Below, piece by piece: positions 44,496-56,793 of a DNA stretch of 64,000 nucleotides. The notes under the pieces were generated by a model. The model saw only the letters and a program-made list of their open reading frames with translations, was not told the DNA's origin and did no database searches. Both the position numbers and the translations under genes were made by a program. Location of the stretch: positions 620,001 to 684,000 of the forward strand of contig VNKQ01000010.1 in NCBI GenBank assembly GCA_016508695.1, read 5' to 3'. Position 1 is the first letter of the stretch. Each line of letters begins with the position of its first letter. The stretch comes from Hyphodiscus hymeniophilus. Its lineage: Eukaryota; Ascomycota; Leotiomycetes; Helotiales; Hyphodiscaceae.

Positions 44496-47400
44496 CTAGA
44501 CTTTGGCCATGCGCTTTGACATGCTGTTTCTTGTGTCAACAGGAGATTCATTAAGTAGAGAAGGAGGACTCACAAATCAAAGAAGGCGAATTGGCTAGGC
44601 GAGCCACCAAACTCATATACAAAGCGACTCGCAAGATAACTACCAAAGATTGCTCTTAGGTAATTGTCTGGAACGCGCTCGATGATGAGGTCCAAGCCGA
44701 TCTTCTCCAACAGCAACTTTGGCAATGCATCAGCGAGGACCGATCGGCGTAGCTTCTCGTCCTTCCAGAGGTCAGTCTTCTGGAGTTCTTCATCCAGTTT
44801 CGTGATTGCAACAGAGAGTGTATCACTCAATGTGCTACGTGGGATCTTGCTTTCTTTGTGTTCACGCCAGATGGCTTCGAATTCGAGACGGGCATTCTCC
44901 TTGATAGTCTCTTGGACTTCCTTGACATAGGCTTTGTAAAATTTTGGCGCGTTACCGTCAGAGCCTACACACATGTTCTCGACGAATCCTTTGTCATCGA
45001 AACTCAGACTGGCCAGGACCTCAAGCGACGAGGATGTGACACCACCTTTGTTGGCGGAAGCGTCTTTGAAAAGAATACATCCAGCGGCTTCGAGGCGGAG
45101 TTTAGCGTCTTGGGTGATGAAGAGATTAGCTCCTTCGACGATGTAGGGAATGATGGATTTGCCGTTCTTGATGAGCTTGCTGACACTGGAAAGATCGATA
45201 GATTCGGGGCGACCACCGCAGGGGACGAAAGTGTCAGTGAGACCGGTGTCACGGAGGTGGAAGGTATTGCGGAACATTGTGCCATTGTTGATGAGTTCAC
45301 CGGTTGGAAGCTTGACGTTGTTCTCATCAACGAGGAGGCGGTAACCGGCCTTTGAGAGCTTCGAGATGTCAAATTCTGATATCGTGACACGCTTCTTAGC
45401 GAGGCGGAGTAATTCTTCTCGGTCGATTCCATTTGGGTCGACAAGGACACCTGCCCCATCGACGATTGCAGTGTATTTCTCGTTGCTGAGAAGAATCTCA
45501 TTGCTTCCCAAGTCGCCATCGGGTCCTCCGGTCTGCATTTTGCGGACTTTGCTGGGATCTAGGTTGAGCTTTCGGTAGATACCCTTGACGAATTCACGGA
45601 CTGAAAGGGTAGTCATTCCATAAGCGTCATGGGGAATGCCGCCAAGTTTTGGAGATTTGCCAGTAAAGAAGGATTTCCACCATGGTGCACCACGCTTACG
45701 AGCATGTTCGGTAGCCCAATCGACGAGATCGGCAGTGTTTTCATCGGGTCCCATGAAGAGGATTTCCTGTTTCCCGTAGAGATCAACGATTGGGTTCTTG
45801 ATACCTGGTGTCTCCGCTGGCAACAGAAGATCCATAATACTGTCAATGTACTTCTCGAAAGCCACGCTGCCCTTGTCTTGCTGGTTGGCATCCAAAAGGA
45901 TGACACCCTTCGAACCACCTTCTGGAATGTCTTTATTCTTTCGCTGCTGGGTATTGGCGAGACCGTAGTTTTCATCGAACATAGATCGTGCATTAATTGA
46001 ATATGCTTCACGGTTTCTTGACTTGACGATCCGAATACCGCCTCGAGCGATGTCTCTGAAACGAAGATGGAAGCCTCGCGACTCGGAGCTAATGACGAGG
46101 AACATGCCATATAATGGCTGCGGATACTCAATCTCAGGCAAGAAAGACGGATTTAGGCGGAAGCTGAGAGCAACTTTTGTAGGCGTGTAGAAGTTCGTCT
46201 TAAGAAGGGCGTTGTTGAACAGTCGGAAGGCGGTCAAGACCATTTCCTCATGCTCGTTATTTACAGTCTTCGAAATCAGATCCTTCAACTTGGCATCTGA
46301 CAGCACCTCAGCCGACGGTGTAGGTGGCACAAACTCCGCTTCGTATCCTGGACCAAGCGTAAGGTGTGTGTTGGCAAATGAAGCATACAATGATCGCACG
46401 AGTTCAGGGTATAGAACTATGATGTCGTATATGTAAGCGGCAGTGAAAGTTTCTGTGCGAAGTCGACGCTTGATCTTTGAAAGAATTTCTGCGTGGCCAC
46501 TGTTGTTTGCATCCAACGCTGACACGAGCGAAGCATACTCAGAACCTGTCAACGTTAGTACGTGACTGTCCATCAGCTCGAGTAGTACTCACCAAGACGA
46601 TTGAGGAAATGTTGCACAAACACCCAGAGGCAGTGGGAATAGATGGTCTCCTGCAGACTCAACCTACCACTGGCAAACAGTGACTGGAACTTGTTCTGGG
46701 GAATACAATACAGCAGAGAGATCTCCTTGGTGATTTGATGGATTGATTGCTCGAGAGGAGGGAATTTGTTAGATTCCAGAGTAGTCGAGGGCTTGAGGTA
46801 GAGACAAATGACAGCAATTCCATTGCTGAATTGCTCCACGTATTTCCTAGTTGAAGTAACGCCATAGTAGTGATAGAGGTCACTGAGAGCACTGAACAGA
46901 CCTTGAGCAGTACGTCTGCGGAAAGCTACAACAAGTCGCTTCTCTTTGGAGCCCTCGATGTCAAATACCTCGATCACAGGGCCAGTTCGTGCAACTGCCA
47001 GCTCAATAATCTCTTGGTATATCTGTTTCGTATTTTTGGTAGCCTTGGCAAGGAACATGCGGTCTGCTATAAGCTCTAGACGCGTCTCTAATGGCGAGGG
47101 GTTCGGCTCAACAAATTGACATTGGTATACGAAGTAGCATCGTAATGTCGTCTTTGATGGTGTAGAGCCTGCCAAATTGCCCGGCGAGCGGAATGTTTCC
47201 ACACGGAAGCTGATTTGGTCATCCGAAATATCGAGGTACTTTGATTCAAGTCTGTGCTCATATCTCGGTCCAGCGATATTGTTGAGGCCAGGCTCGCTCG
47301 TATCAATGTAGATTGCGTGGTCTTCCGCCTCCATATCTAGTCTAATCTCCTGGCGTTTGTCTTCGCGAGCAAAAGCTGCAACCTTGGCTGCATAGAGTGA

Positions 47401-48061
47401 CGTTATATTGCTAGCAATCGCATCTACGCTCTCCAGTTGGAAGTAGACATCGTCGATCCCTAGATCGTTGTAGAACCAATCGATCTGCTCGTCAATGAGC
47501 TTCTCTGGTACCCACGCGTTGGTCTCTAGCTTGCCCTTGACTATGAGGTGTCAGGAGAGTAATTCAACGTCCTATAAGTTCCTTACCCTGGAGCATTTGT
47601 GCAGCCTTGCCCTTGAATTCTGGCGCAATGTATCCGACCGTCGCAGAACGTAAGATTCGATGTCCGTTTCCATAGCCGTTCTTGGGTGGTACGCTGAAGT
47701 GCGTGGGTTGTGGAGAGGGCTTACGAGTAGGGCTACTCACGATATTGTCGAGGTGTTTGTTCGTCGGAGAAACAGGGGAGCGAGGGGAGGTGTTGATATC
47801 CATGATTGCAGTAGATTGCTCTGATTCGGAGACTTCTTCGGGTTCTTCTTGGAAGTCGAGAGGGTCTTCGTATTTTGGGAAATCGACTGACTCTTCGTAC
47901 TGTGGGGGATCGAATGAACCGTCGTAGCTGGGAAACACTGGAGGTTTTTCGTATTCGGGGGGATGGACTTTCTCCTCGTATGTGGGAAATTCCTCGAATC
48001 GAGGGAATTCTAGATTGGAGCCCATCATGTCAGTTGTGTTTATTGACAATGTTCTGGCCAT
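44496..48061 (-). CDS. GDH2: NAD-specific glutamate dehydrogenase
   Basis: The large (115-kDa class) catabolic enzyme that deaminates glutamate to 2-oxoglutarate and ammonium with NAD. Exons are 48061-47587, 47540-46593, 46545-44574 and 44523-44496, giving 1140 aa. The family N-terminal segment is HRILRSATVGYIAPEFKGKA. The catalytic core has FRDIARGGIRIVKSRNREAY, EGGSKGVILLDANQQ, LFMGPDENTADLVDWATEHA, TGGPDGDLGSNEIL with the NAD fold, and VEGANLFITQDAKLRLEAAG. The 28-nt last exon adds the conserved FMSKRMAKV end; otherwise the frame stops at 44570. Residues 20-70 are an unusual 9-residue PxYE repeat (separate entry). Kynureninase is the divergent neighbour. Confidence 0.96.
47852..48004 (-). 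repeat. GDH2: Nonapeptide PxYE repeat with two PPxY motifs in GDH2
   Basis: Pro residues 26, 35, 44, 53 and 62 each begin P-x-Y-(E/D) at an exact 9-residue spacing; a variant P-R-F-E begins at 20. Units are PTYEEKVHP, PEYEKPPVF, PSYDGSFDP, PQYEESVDF and PKYEDPLDF. Two contain PPxY (PPEY at 34-37, PPQY at 52-55), the class of motif bound by WW domains of Rsp5/Nedd4 ligases. Confidence 0.8.
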
Positions 48062-49611
48062 TGGGAGAGTGAACGGGTCCGACTGAGAACCGTATGTGGT
48101 AAAAACTGTCTACGAAAGGAATGCCCCTTGAGTCGAAGTCGAACAACTACGTCCCAGGCACCTTCCCACAGAGAATTTCTCAGCTTACATATGTCTTATC
48201 AGGAGAGTAATTCTAGGGTATCCAAGTGGATAGAGTAGCACAGCAACAGACCAGGAATGCCGGAGTGGGTTAATACAGTTCCTGTGCGAACAGCGGTCAG
48301 CCGTCTGTAACTACCTATTCTCCTATTACTGGGGATAGGAGGCGATAAGCGGCCGTATTGTGGAACGAGGGGCAGAGAAATCATGGAACCCTACTGGTGT
48401 TATGTGTGTATCCGTCTGAACTGTTGGGAGAGAATGGAGGGAGATAGTCGACGTTCCTCAGACGGAATCCTGCTTTAAATGGTGGAAGATTAAGAGCAAG
48501 GGAGAGCGGGAGAGGAAGACGGAGAGCCTCAGCGTTAGGTGGTCGCGAGATAGCGATATCAGCTGCTGTCAGCGCTATGTGGTGTGAGGCTGATGGAAAG
48601 TTTGAGATCGGTGAGGCGCAGATCAACGGGACAGGGAGAAAGATAAGGAAGGAATGAGGTATCCGAGAAACAGAGAGCAGGAATTGAAACACGAGGAGAG
48701 GAGAATGATGCTATTTATACTGTCTATTAATGCCATTGGCCACGATCTCCGCAATCACGATGGTTGAGAGCTTTTTACTAGGAACCAATTGCGAGGGGCA
48801 AGGCCTTCCGCAATTGAATCAATTCTCTTCAATCAAAGAATTTCTTGAGTCGGGTCGGTACCTGACTGATGATGGACTAGGTTGCTTTCCTTGATTCGGA
48901 TATCCAAGGGATAGAGTCGCAGTCAGCAAGGATAAAAGCTACCAGAAAGCTCTTAGCTGGCTCTGCATTGTCGATTGACTACGCTCCATTCTGCCTACCT
49001 CCAACCTATTTTTACCATGTTCGGCTCAACCGAGTGGCTTCAGACGGTTGGTTGTCACACGTGACATAGCACCCATCCACAACGCACGATGGTGCACGAT
49101 GGCGGCTAGGTACGTGAAGCCACGATGCATCAAATGAGAGGCGACGAGGCTAGACTGGCTCTCTCACCTGCAAGTTTACCCCGCCATCGTACAATCTAGT
49201 CCTCGAAGGGATATCCCATTATTCATATTACCCCCATTAAACTGACGATGCCGACTTCCCGCATCATGAGCTTCCCCAGAATTTGATTTCATGACTTGGT
49301 TCCTTCATTCGTCATTCACTCCCGAACTCCCAACATAATACGCATTAGAATCCAGGAGTCTCATTGCTCAAGACTGCATATCGTCTTACATAACGCATTC
49401 CTGCCCCTCCTTGCGAGCACAGCTTCCAAGTAGCACCTAACTCGTCTAATTCCCCTGAACGGCCAAGCGTCATCGCAACTCGGCACGCAATTCGTCTTCA
49501 CAGCCCATAAACGCAGCACCGCTCGGCAGAGACGTCAAGCCCATCCAGCAATTCCGTTATCCAGCTGCCCATCGTGGGCTCCGTTGGGCTTCACTATTAC
49601 GTTTTCAAGCC
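48062..49611. other. Divergent GDH2-kynureninase region
   Basis: 1.55 kb between divergent starts. The 15-mer TCAGGAGAGTAATTC at 48199-48213 recurs inside GDH2 intron 1 (47551-47565). CACGTG lies near 49058. The right 350 bp are pyrimidine-rich leader. The frame at 48381-48692 (-) is hydrophobic but unsupported. Confidence 0.5.
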
Positions 49612-51332
49612 ATGCCACTCCCCGGTTCTAACGGTCAAAGCCAGCAGCAGCACGTGTACAGTCGAGAATATGCTGAGTCACTTGACTTGCAAGATCCTCT
49701 TCGCCACATGAGCAGAGAATTCTTGATTCCATCAAAGGACGAATTGAAAGCAGAAAACTTTGACCAAGTCGGTATGGAGCTGCCTTCTTGAGGTGGGGGC
49801 TCTACAAATTGCTGATGGAGCCTCAGAATCTCGTAACTCAACCCTCCCTGCTTCGGAATCAAGCGTCTACCTCTGCGGCAATTCTCTCGGACTCCAACCA
49901 CGACTCACTTCCACGAGGATACAGCAATATCTTACTACTTGGGCTACACAAGGGGTCTTCGGTCACTTCAAGCGTCTCTCCGAGTCTCCGCTGCCGACAT
50001 GGTGGGTCGTCTGAGCTATTTTCATTTACTATGCAGGTAGCTCCTCGAGAGCTGAGAGTTAGAAGCCAAATATTCTCAAGAATCTCCCATCTCAGTCTAT
50101 ACTACTATGTGCCCCAAAGAATTGATGCTGACCCAGAGATCTAGGCTTCACGTGGATGGTTGTGCCTCGGACAACATCATCCCTATTGTCGGAGCTTTAC
50201 CGAGTGAGGTCGCTGTTATGGAAACACTCACTGCAAACCTCCACTTACTGATGTCTTCATTCTACACGCCTGATATCAATGGGCGTCATAAAATCATCAT
50301 AGAGAGCAAAGCCTTCCCTTCAGATCACGTGAGCTCCTTACAGCCATCCGTTTGTCTCTGCTTCGTCTGACGAATCGCCAGTATGCTGTAGAGTCCCAGA
50401 TTCTGCATCATGGACTGTCCCCAAGGACCTCAATGATAACGATAGAGCCGCCTGATCTCTCCGTACCAGTCTTGACAACCTCCTATATCCTTTCTGTTAT
50501 TGCAGAACACGCTGCAACAACAGCCATTCTCCTACTCCCTGGCATACAGTTTTACACTGGGCAATACTTTGATATCCCTACCATCACCAAAGCGGCTCGT
50601 GAAGCTGGTATGTTTGTCATCTGGGATCTCGCTCACGCGGTCGGCAATGTACCTCTCCAACTCCACGACTGGGATGTCGACGCAGCAGCTTGGTGCAGCT
50701 ACAAATATTTGAACGCCGGGCCGGGAGCCATCGGCGGAATGTTCATCCACGAGAGACACAGCCAAGTCTCATCCCGCTCCAGCGAAGGTTTTGTGAACCG
50801 ATTAAGCGGATGGTGGGGTAGTGACAAGGAATCCCGATTCGCGATGGAGAACCACTTCGTCCCCATCCCTGGAGCTGCTGGATTCCAACTCTCAAACCCA
50901 TCGGTTCTTGATATCACGAGTTTGAATGCTTCGCTTGAGGTCTTCAAGAAAGCTGGAGGAATGGCACCGCTTCGCGAGAGGAGTCTGAAGCTTACAGCTT
51001 ATCTCGAGAGCGTACTCCACAGCTCGCCATTTTTCAATGCAGGTTTTAAGATCATCACTCCGAGTGACCCTCGGCAACGAGGTGCACAACTAAGCTTAAG
51101 GCTTGGCCCTGGGCTGTTAGATGTTGTGGTCAAGGAGTTAGAGAAACGGAGTGTCGTTGTTGATGAACGTAGACCAGACGTGATTCGTGTGGCGCCCGCA
51201 CCTCTTTATAATACGTTCAAGGATGTGTTTGAGTTCAGGCGTGCATTCGACGAAGCGTTGGAGGTTGCCCAGAAAGCCAAAGCGGGACTGATACAAGCGC
51301 AAGGCACAACGGAACAGCAGAAAACTTCGTAA
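49612..51332 (+). CDS. BNA5: Kynureninase
   Basis: A PLP enzyme that cleaves kynurenine or 3-hydroxykynurenine to anthranilate or 3-hydroxyanthranilate plus alanine, in tryptophan catabolism and de novo NAD synthesis. Exons are 49612-49771, 49827-50001, 50145-50328 and 50382-51332, giving 489 aa. Landmarks are VYLCGNSLGLQPR near the N-terminus, GALPSEVAVMETLTANLHLL, the Asp of VIWDLAHAVGN, and the PLP lysine in WCSYKYLNAGPGAIGG. SGWWGSDKESRF and the C-terminal IRVAPAPLYNTF are also typical. Intron 2 (143 nt) was placed so that PTW joins LHVDGCASDN, as in fungal homologues. A short tail (QGTTEQQKTS) is not conserved. Confidence 0.94.
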
Positions 51333-52654
51333 AATGCCTCCACAAAATGCTTGGAGGATATTCTAGATTTCTTAGACGAGAGAAATATAGACAGTTCCTC
51401 CCCAACTGGGCGATTTGAGACATTTCTGCATCATTCTGTAGCATCGCAAAACCGCAAGGCTCTCGAACGCCGGTTGCTTTACTTTATTCCCTGCCCGGCT
51501 GAGGAGCTGAATGCACCACAGATCAACGTCGTATCAGGATATTGGAGGTGTGCCACGGTGCTAAAGGGATAAACTGTTTCACACGGATTGTTCTAATTAT
51601 TTGGTGAAGTTCCGCCGTCATAACGACTTCCTCAGCCACATGTGCTCGTCTGAGAACCGTTCGTTTCACACAGAAAGCCTTGAATGTCGAGGCAGAATGG
51701 CCGCAAGGCTGAATTTCAAGTTTATTCAATTATAACGCTTGTCATCTTGTTGTTTCTTAGATATCTCAACGTAAAATAATTCATGACCTGCCCCGTCACA
51801 CGTGTCACGTATGAAATCACTCCGGGTATGTCTGCGTTGTTGGTCGAAGTCAACTAGCTTTGGTTTTCAGAGAAGTCTTTGGTCACATCTTCAAAGTTGC
51901 AGCAGACCTAATAACCGTCTTCTCTCTGACATCGCTTGTAACGATTGCATTACTTCTCTGCCATAGCGGCTAGCCCCAAATCCGTTTCCAAGGAAAACGA
52001 TGCTCTTCGCCGGCGGAGTATCCCCGGCTTTTGAGATTCATACCTCATCTGGGGAAAGCAAAGCGGATGAGGAAGACACAGAGGGAGGCAAAGCAATGCT
52101 GTCCAGGCACATCTAATTCAAATCTCTCGCCACCCAGTTCCCGATTCTACCATTTTAGATGCCGCATTCTTCTACTCCAAGCTCCTCTCCTTACCCTCCA
52201 GTACACCCAGTATCCTATTCGAATGAATTTTCCCAGTGGCAGTATATGCATCCAGGCCTTCGCCAACACCCATCCCACGCCCCGTGCAATGCATCACGAG
52301 CCTGTCTTTCAAAACCACTATACCCCCCACCATCCTTGACTGGGACAATTCGCTTGCTGATGGGTTTCCTGTTTCTATGGCCATTCTTCACAATTTCCCT
52401 TGATGCTGAAGGGTCTGACGTGATTCCCAGTTCTCTTGATCAGAGTCAAGCTGAATAGCTTAGGTAAAGAATCACTTATTTATTGCATTTAGGGGCCTCC
52501 CAGCCGTTATTGGCAAAGTCAGCGTTTGAATCGGATACGAATCCGTAGGTCCCGCTTTCGAAGTACAACCAATCTCTGGCATCATAAATCTTATCACAAG
52601 TTACAATGAAAGCAAAGCTTCTCTTTCTTTTTCTTCACTCTCTCCAACTTCTAA
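51333..52654. other. Convergent intergenic region, no gene seen
   Basis: 1.32 kb between the 3' ends of kynureninase (+) and the MFS gene (-). Frames near 52031-52458 are Pro/Ser/His-rich with no start context or motifs. A CACACGTGTCACGT string lies near 51798. Confidence 0.5.
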
Positions 52655-54569
52655 TCAATCGACCTTGACACCCACCTTACCGGCCTTCTTCAGCCCGACA
52701 AAACTAACAACAGAAACTGTTCCCAACGCAGCGAAACATGCCCAGAAAGTTGCTCTAAACCCTTTCTCCAAACCATCGATGCTCTTCGGTCCAGAAGAGC
52801 TTGCGGTAATACTAGCCGCAATAACTGCACCAACTGTCAAACCGACAGAGTTGCCGATCTGGGAGACAGTGTTGAAGACACCTCCCGCAAGGGACTGCTT
52901 GGAGGTTGGGAAAGTGGCGGTGATGATGAGATTAGAAATCGTGTAGAGCACTTCAATAGGTGAGCCTATAAAATCTTGGGAAATGGCTGGGAAGAATCTG
53001 TTAAATAAGGCTTACCATCACATGACATCGGACTCAAGAAGATAGCGGCGAAACCTGCAGCCCAGAATGACCATTTAGGATTGTTAAGTGCCATCAGAAG
53101 ACATGCAACGGCGGAGAATATCGACGATACTGCTACAAGGTACATAGCGGATGTTCTTCGGACAAGATACCCTGTTGCTATATTTGTGAGGATGCCACAA
53201 ACTACTGTGGGCAGGAGTCGCAGTGATGTTTGTAGTGGGGACAGGCTCTGGACTTCTTGGAAACTAGATGAGTGAGGTCAGTAAGCATCCTCTGAGGTCT
53301 TGAGAATCGTGTAAAAGCTCACAAGAGTGTGGCAAAATATCCAAAGGTATTGAACGCTCCCCATGTCAAAAACACGACGATACAGGTAGTGGTAAAGGCC
53401 GATTGCTTCCACACAGAATTCGGGATGATTGCTGGTCTGTTCGACTTCTCTTGTTTGTGCATCCATAGCGGGAATGACAGCATGAGAAGCAATGCAATAG
53501 CGAGAAGAACAATATTCTGAACCTCTTTTATACTTGCCGCACTCCCAGTAATGACACTACCTAACATCAGCAAGGTCATCTCGATGCGTCAAAAGGAGTT
53601 ACTTGCGCCATAACATAACTCAGCAACGTGATTGATACCGTTGCGATCGCCGCTCCCACCCAGTCGATCTCGCTTCTCAACCTTCTCCAAACAGCTCCCC
53701 TCTCTCCTCCCTCATCATTAGGCAAACCCCATACTGCGCTCGCCAGCAGTACAATGTTTACGCCCGCAGCGAAGTAATAAGCAGCTCTCCATCCAATACT
53801 CTGCACAAATACACCACCAAGGACCAATCCTACCGTGTATCCTACTGGACTCGCCGCACCTGTTGCTGCAAATGCAATATTCCTCCGACTCCCATGCTCG
53901 GGAGGGAAAGAAGTCGATATGATACCAACGGCGGTGGTGAGACAAAGGGAAATGGATATGCCTTGCAGGGCGCGGAAGGCAATCAGCTCGGGTCCCGTTC
54001 TGGAAAGGGCGCAACCTATCGTGAAGGCGGAGAATAAGGCCGTTCCAGTCAAGAACGTGATGCGGCGACCAAGAATATCAGCTATGGAGCCTGCAAGTAA
54101 AAGCGTACATCCACATGTCAGTCTGTGCAACAGTCAGCTGGAGGGATATTCAACATCCAGGATGTGGAGCAGTTGGGTGCATACGCGTAGATGGAAGCAG
54201 GCCTGGATACAGACATTAGTCAAAGGGGTCTCGCGATAGGAGGAAAAAAGGCGAAGAGGAACATGGGATGTCTGCCTACCATAGAAGCAGCTCAACGCCC
54301 AGTCCCACACTCCTTCCAATCGTGGGCAAGGCCACAGTGAGAATTCCCGAACCCATTGTATTCAAAAAGTTTACACCTGCCACGGTTATCACGACCAGCG
54401 TAGCCTTCCTTGTTGACAGCATTCTGGACCCTGGCCCATTCGCAGTCAACTCATCTAAGTCTTGCTGGATGTCCGGAAGCATGTCACGTGCCAGCGGCAG
54501 GTCCGGGAGGATAGCAAGCTCAGTCACGGAGGCCGGACCCTCAGATGAAGTAGTCATTGTTGCACTCAT
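52655..54569 (-). CDS. MFS drug:H+ antiporter-type transporter
   Basis: A major facilitator protein, probably exporting drugs or secondary metabolites (DHA2-like). Exons are 54569-54280, 54202-54185 (18 nt), 54122-53620 (or 53603), 53560-53323, 53263-53016 and 52950-52655, about 530 aa. After a 55-residue cytosolic tail come many membrane segments. MFS signatures are NFLNTMGSGILTVALPTIGR in TM1, GSIADILGRRITFL in loop 2-3, and the antiporter-type GAASPVGYTVGLVLGG in TM5. The 18-nt exon supplies PASIYA in the LLWPASIYALTCGCT motif. The exon 3-4 junction is uncertain: the CAA|GTAACT donor breaks the frame, and the upstream donor (exon end 53620) keeps it but drops a few expected residues. A frameshift cannot be ruled out. 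Confidence 0.8.
54185..54202 (-). other. 18-nt micro-exon of the MFS gene
   Basis: GCCTGCTTCCATCTACGC (minus strand) lies between a TATCCAG acceptor with a CTAAT branch and a GTATGC donor. It supplies the conserved P-A-S-I-Y residues. Confidence 0.75.
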
Positions 54570-56041
54570 TGTGGGAATGGCAATTCAGATAATGATACGA
54601 TTGAGTCTCACGGGTTTCTGAGATGGTGTTTTATTAAGAAACGTGAGCCGGTAGGTCGGTAGACTTAGATCCGGATCTACATCCGCAGGGTCCGCTGCTT
54701 ACACCTACCTATTCGGGACTGTTGAAGTTCTTCGTTGTCCCAAACGTCGGCTAAGAGTGGGGGCGGGGTGAATGAGATGAGATTGATTGCAAGAGCAGGT
54801 CACATTCTATCTGCAGCAACCTTGTTGAATACTTCTGCATTTCCTTACCAGGATTTAGACTTCTTCGAGAAGATTTTCAGGGGGTTGTGTGACGTTTGTC
54901 CACCACTCGACCTGTCGGCCAGCTAGGATGCAGAAGGGCGGGAGAAGCTGCGGCTGCTGTGCGTCCCGGCGCGTGCTATTGAACGTTATAAACGAGGAGA
55001 ATTGTCCGTTTCTTTAGAACATGAGGTAGGTGATGAGTCGAACAGCCGTCAGACTTTGCTGTGATTGTAGTCAGCCTTGCCGACTAATCTCTCCTGACCC
55101 TTGCGCAGATGCAAGTCATAGGCTACTTGGCCGTACGAACGTAAGCTTGCTGCAGATAGGGTATTGCTTGTCGACCCAAGCTCGTAGTGGAATGCTTCAA
55201 AGATAAAGCTTCCTAGTAGGGGCTTTCTGGCGTAGAGTTCGGAAAGAGAAGGCAATGAACGGCATGTTGTCGCATGGAAATGGAAATCAGATCAAGCTTC
55301 GTCTACAGTGCGGAAGTCAGGTGACGTAGGAAGACTTCTTCCGTGAAAACAGTACGATGTACAGGTTTCGATGGGTAAGTCGTGTCTAGTTCTTAATACT
55401 AGGGGTCCCTACTAATCTCTTGCTGTTTGAGAAAATCACCTCTACAGGGGCTTCTTTACAGAGTAAAAGGTGTTTCGAGGTCCTTTAGCTCGCTAACGTA
55501 GCTAAAGTGGCATGAAAATCCCCTGAATAAATGACCCTGTACGTTGATCATAACAGTCCGCACTAGACACGACTTACCCATTGCACTCTGTACATCTCAA
55601 CTCTTACGTGAAAGCAAAGTTGATTCATGTAGTGGCTGTGGATATTTTGATTTAGCGATCGCAGTCTATACCAGCTTTGAGCCTCACAGTTACAACTCCC
55701 CCCTCCAACCGACTCCTACTTTTACTCGTTTGATGTGAACGCGCCAGCGTATCAAACTCTATCTTCAAGCAGTTGAAGTAGAGGCTTGAAAGATAGTTGC
55801 CTCTATGTAGTTGGTCAGAGGCAATAGAAAGCAAGCCCTTGGTTGCCGTGAGAAATTCTTGCGGATTTCACAGAAAAGTTGCGGAAGACAGAGGAACCTC
55901 ACTCTGGATACCTTCAATAATCAACCTCAGATCAGGCAGTTTCAATCAACATCCGTGAGCTGGCGATTGTGAATTGCTCGGCGTCACTGTTACTACCAAT
56001 GATATAAGCGATGGTTTAATATTTTGATCTCTAAGTTATCG
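54570..56041. other. Intergenic region with inverted-repeat element
   Basis: 1.47 kb between the MFS start and the dolichyldiphosphatase stop. It contains the 241-bp inverted-repeat unit listed separately. Open frames are under 70 codons with no motifs. Confidence 0.5.
55356..55596. mobile_element. Possible MITE-like element with inverted terminal repeats
   Basis: The 20-mer ATGGGTAAGTCGTGTCTAGT at 55371-55390 is perfectly repeated in inverse orientation at 55562-55581. Outside it, after 7 unmatched bases, GATGTACA (55356-55363) pairs with TGTACATC (55589-55596). The 170-bp interior has no coding capacity and includes a TTTAGCT...AGCTAAA stem. No clear target-site duplication was found, so the mobile origin is inferred. 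Confidence 0.45.
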
Positions 56042-56793
56042 TCACCGGTTCTTCTTTCCGGTTTGACGATTTGAGGTTCCTTGAACTATCCTCTTCCCCT
56101 CCCATTTCTCCCATCCAGCTTGACAAAGGTCTTCTTGCACAACCAGATCTCTCATCCTGAACAACCGTACTAGAGGTTGATTCAAAGCCCATGCAACCAG
56201 CCCTATCTGCCTTGCGACCGTCGTGACCAAGAACCATCCAAGGCCAGTTACTGCCCCGGCGAAGTACCCAACCATTACTTGCTTAGGTGTGTGATAGTTT
56301 AAATAAATCCTACTACAAGCAACCAATACTGCACCCCCCAGCACTACCACTGATAGTGCGACTCTAGCCAGCATGCTCAGCGGGGTATGGGAAGGTGTGG
56401 CTTGTTTCGGTACATGTCTGATGAGCAGGAATAGCGTCACGCTGATTGAGAAAAATGCCACAAATTGAGCGTGTGAGGACGGCATCCCATATCCCTTCCC
56501 ATGCATTTGTTTCGGTCGTTCCTCTTTAAGTAACCGTTTGAGAGCAAGGTTCAAAGCCTCGCAAGCCATTTGACCGCCGAACATTAGGAGTATTTCGATT
56601 TCGCGGGTTGACCATATGAGGGTGGCATAGATGACGCAGAGGCCCTGGGGAACCAGGGCGAGCCAAGCGCAGAAGTAGGAAATCGGGTCATTTGGATCCT
56701 GTGAGGTTAGCATAAACCAGGAGGAAGAATGAGAAGGCATACATAATGGACATGCGTCAATGAGAGGGATGCCAAAGGGGTAGCTTCTGCCAT
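56042..56793 (-). CDS. CAX4: Dolichyldiphosphatase (PAP2 family)
   Basis: An ER-membrane phosphatase that recycles dolichyl pyrophosphate for N-glycosylation. Exons are 56793-56743 and 56698-56042 (44-nt intron), giving 235 aa. The start MAEATPLASLSLTHVHY joins DPNDPISYFCAWLALVPQ, typical of Cwh8/DOLPP1. All three PAP2 motifs are visible: KRLLKEERPK, YGMPSSHAQ, and SRIYLNYHTPKQV, the last containing the catalytic His. About four to five membrane helices alternate with these motifs. The basic C-terminus (TGKKNR) could aid ER retention, but this is inference. Confidence 0.94.

Noticed and set aside
44570..44572. TGA as the GDH2 stop
   Set aside because: A GTGAGT donor just before it and a CAG acceptor 50 nt on restore the conserved FMSKRMAKV C-terminus, so the stop is at 44496.
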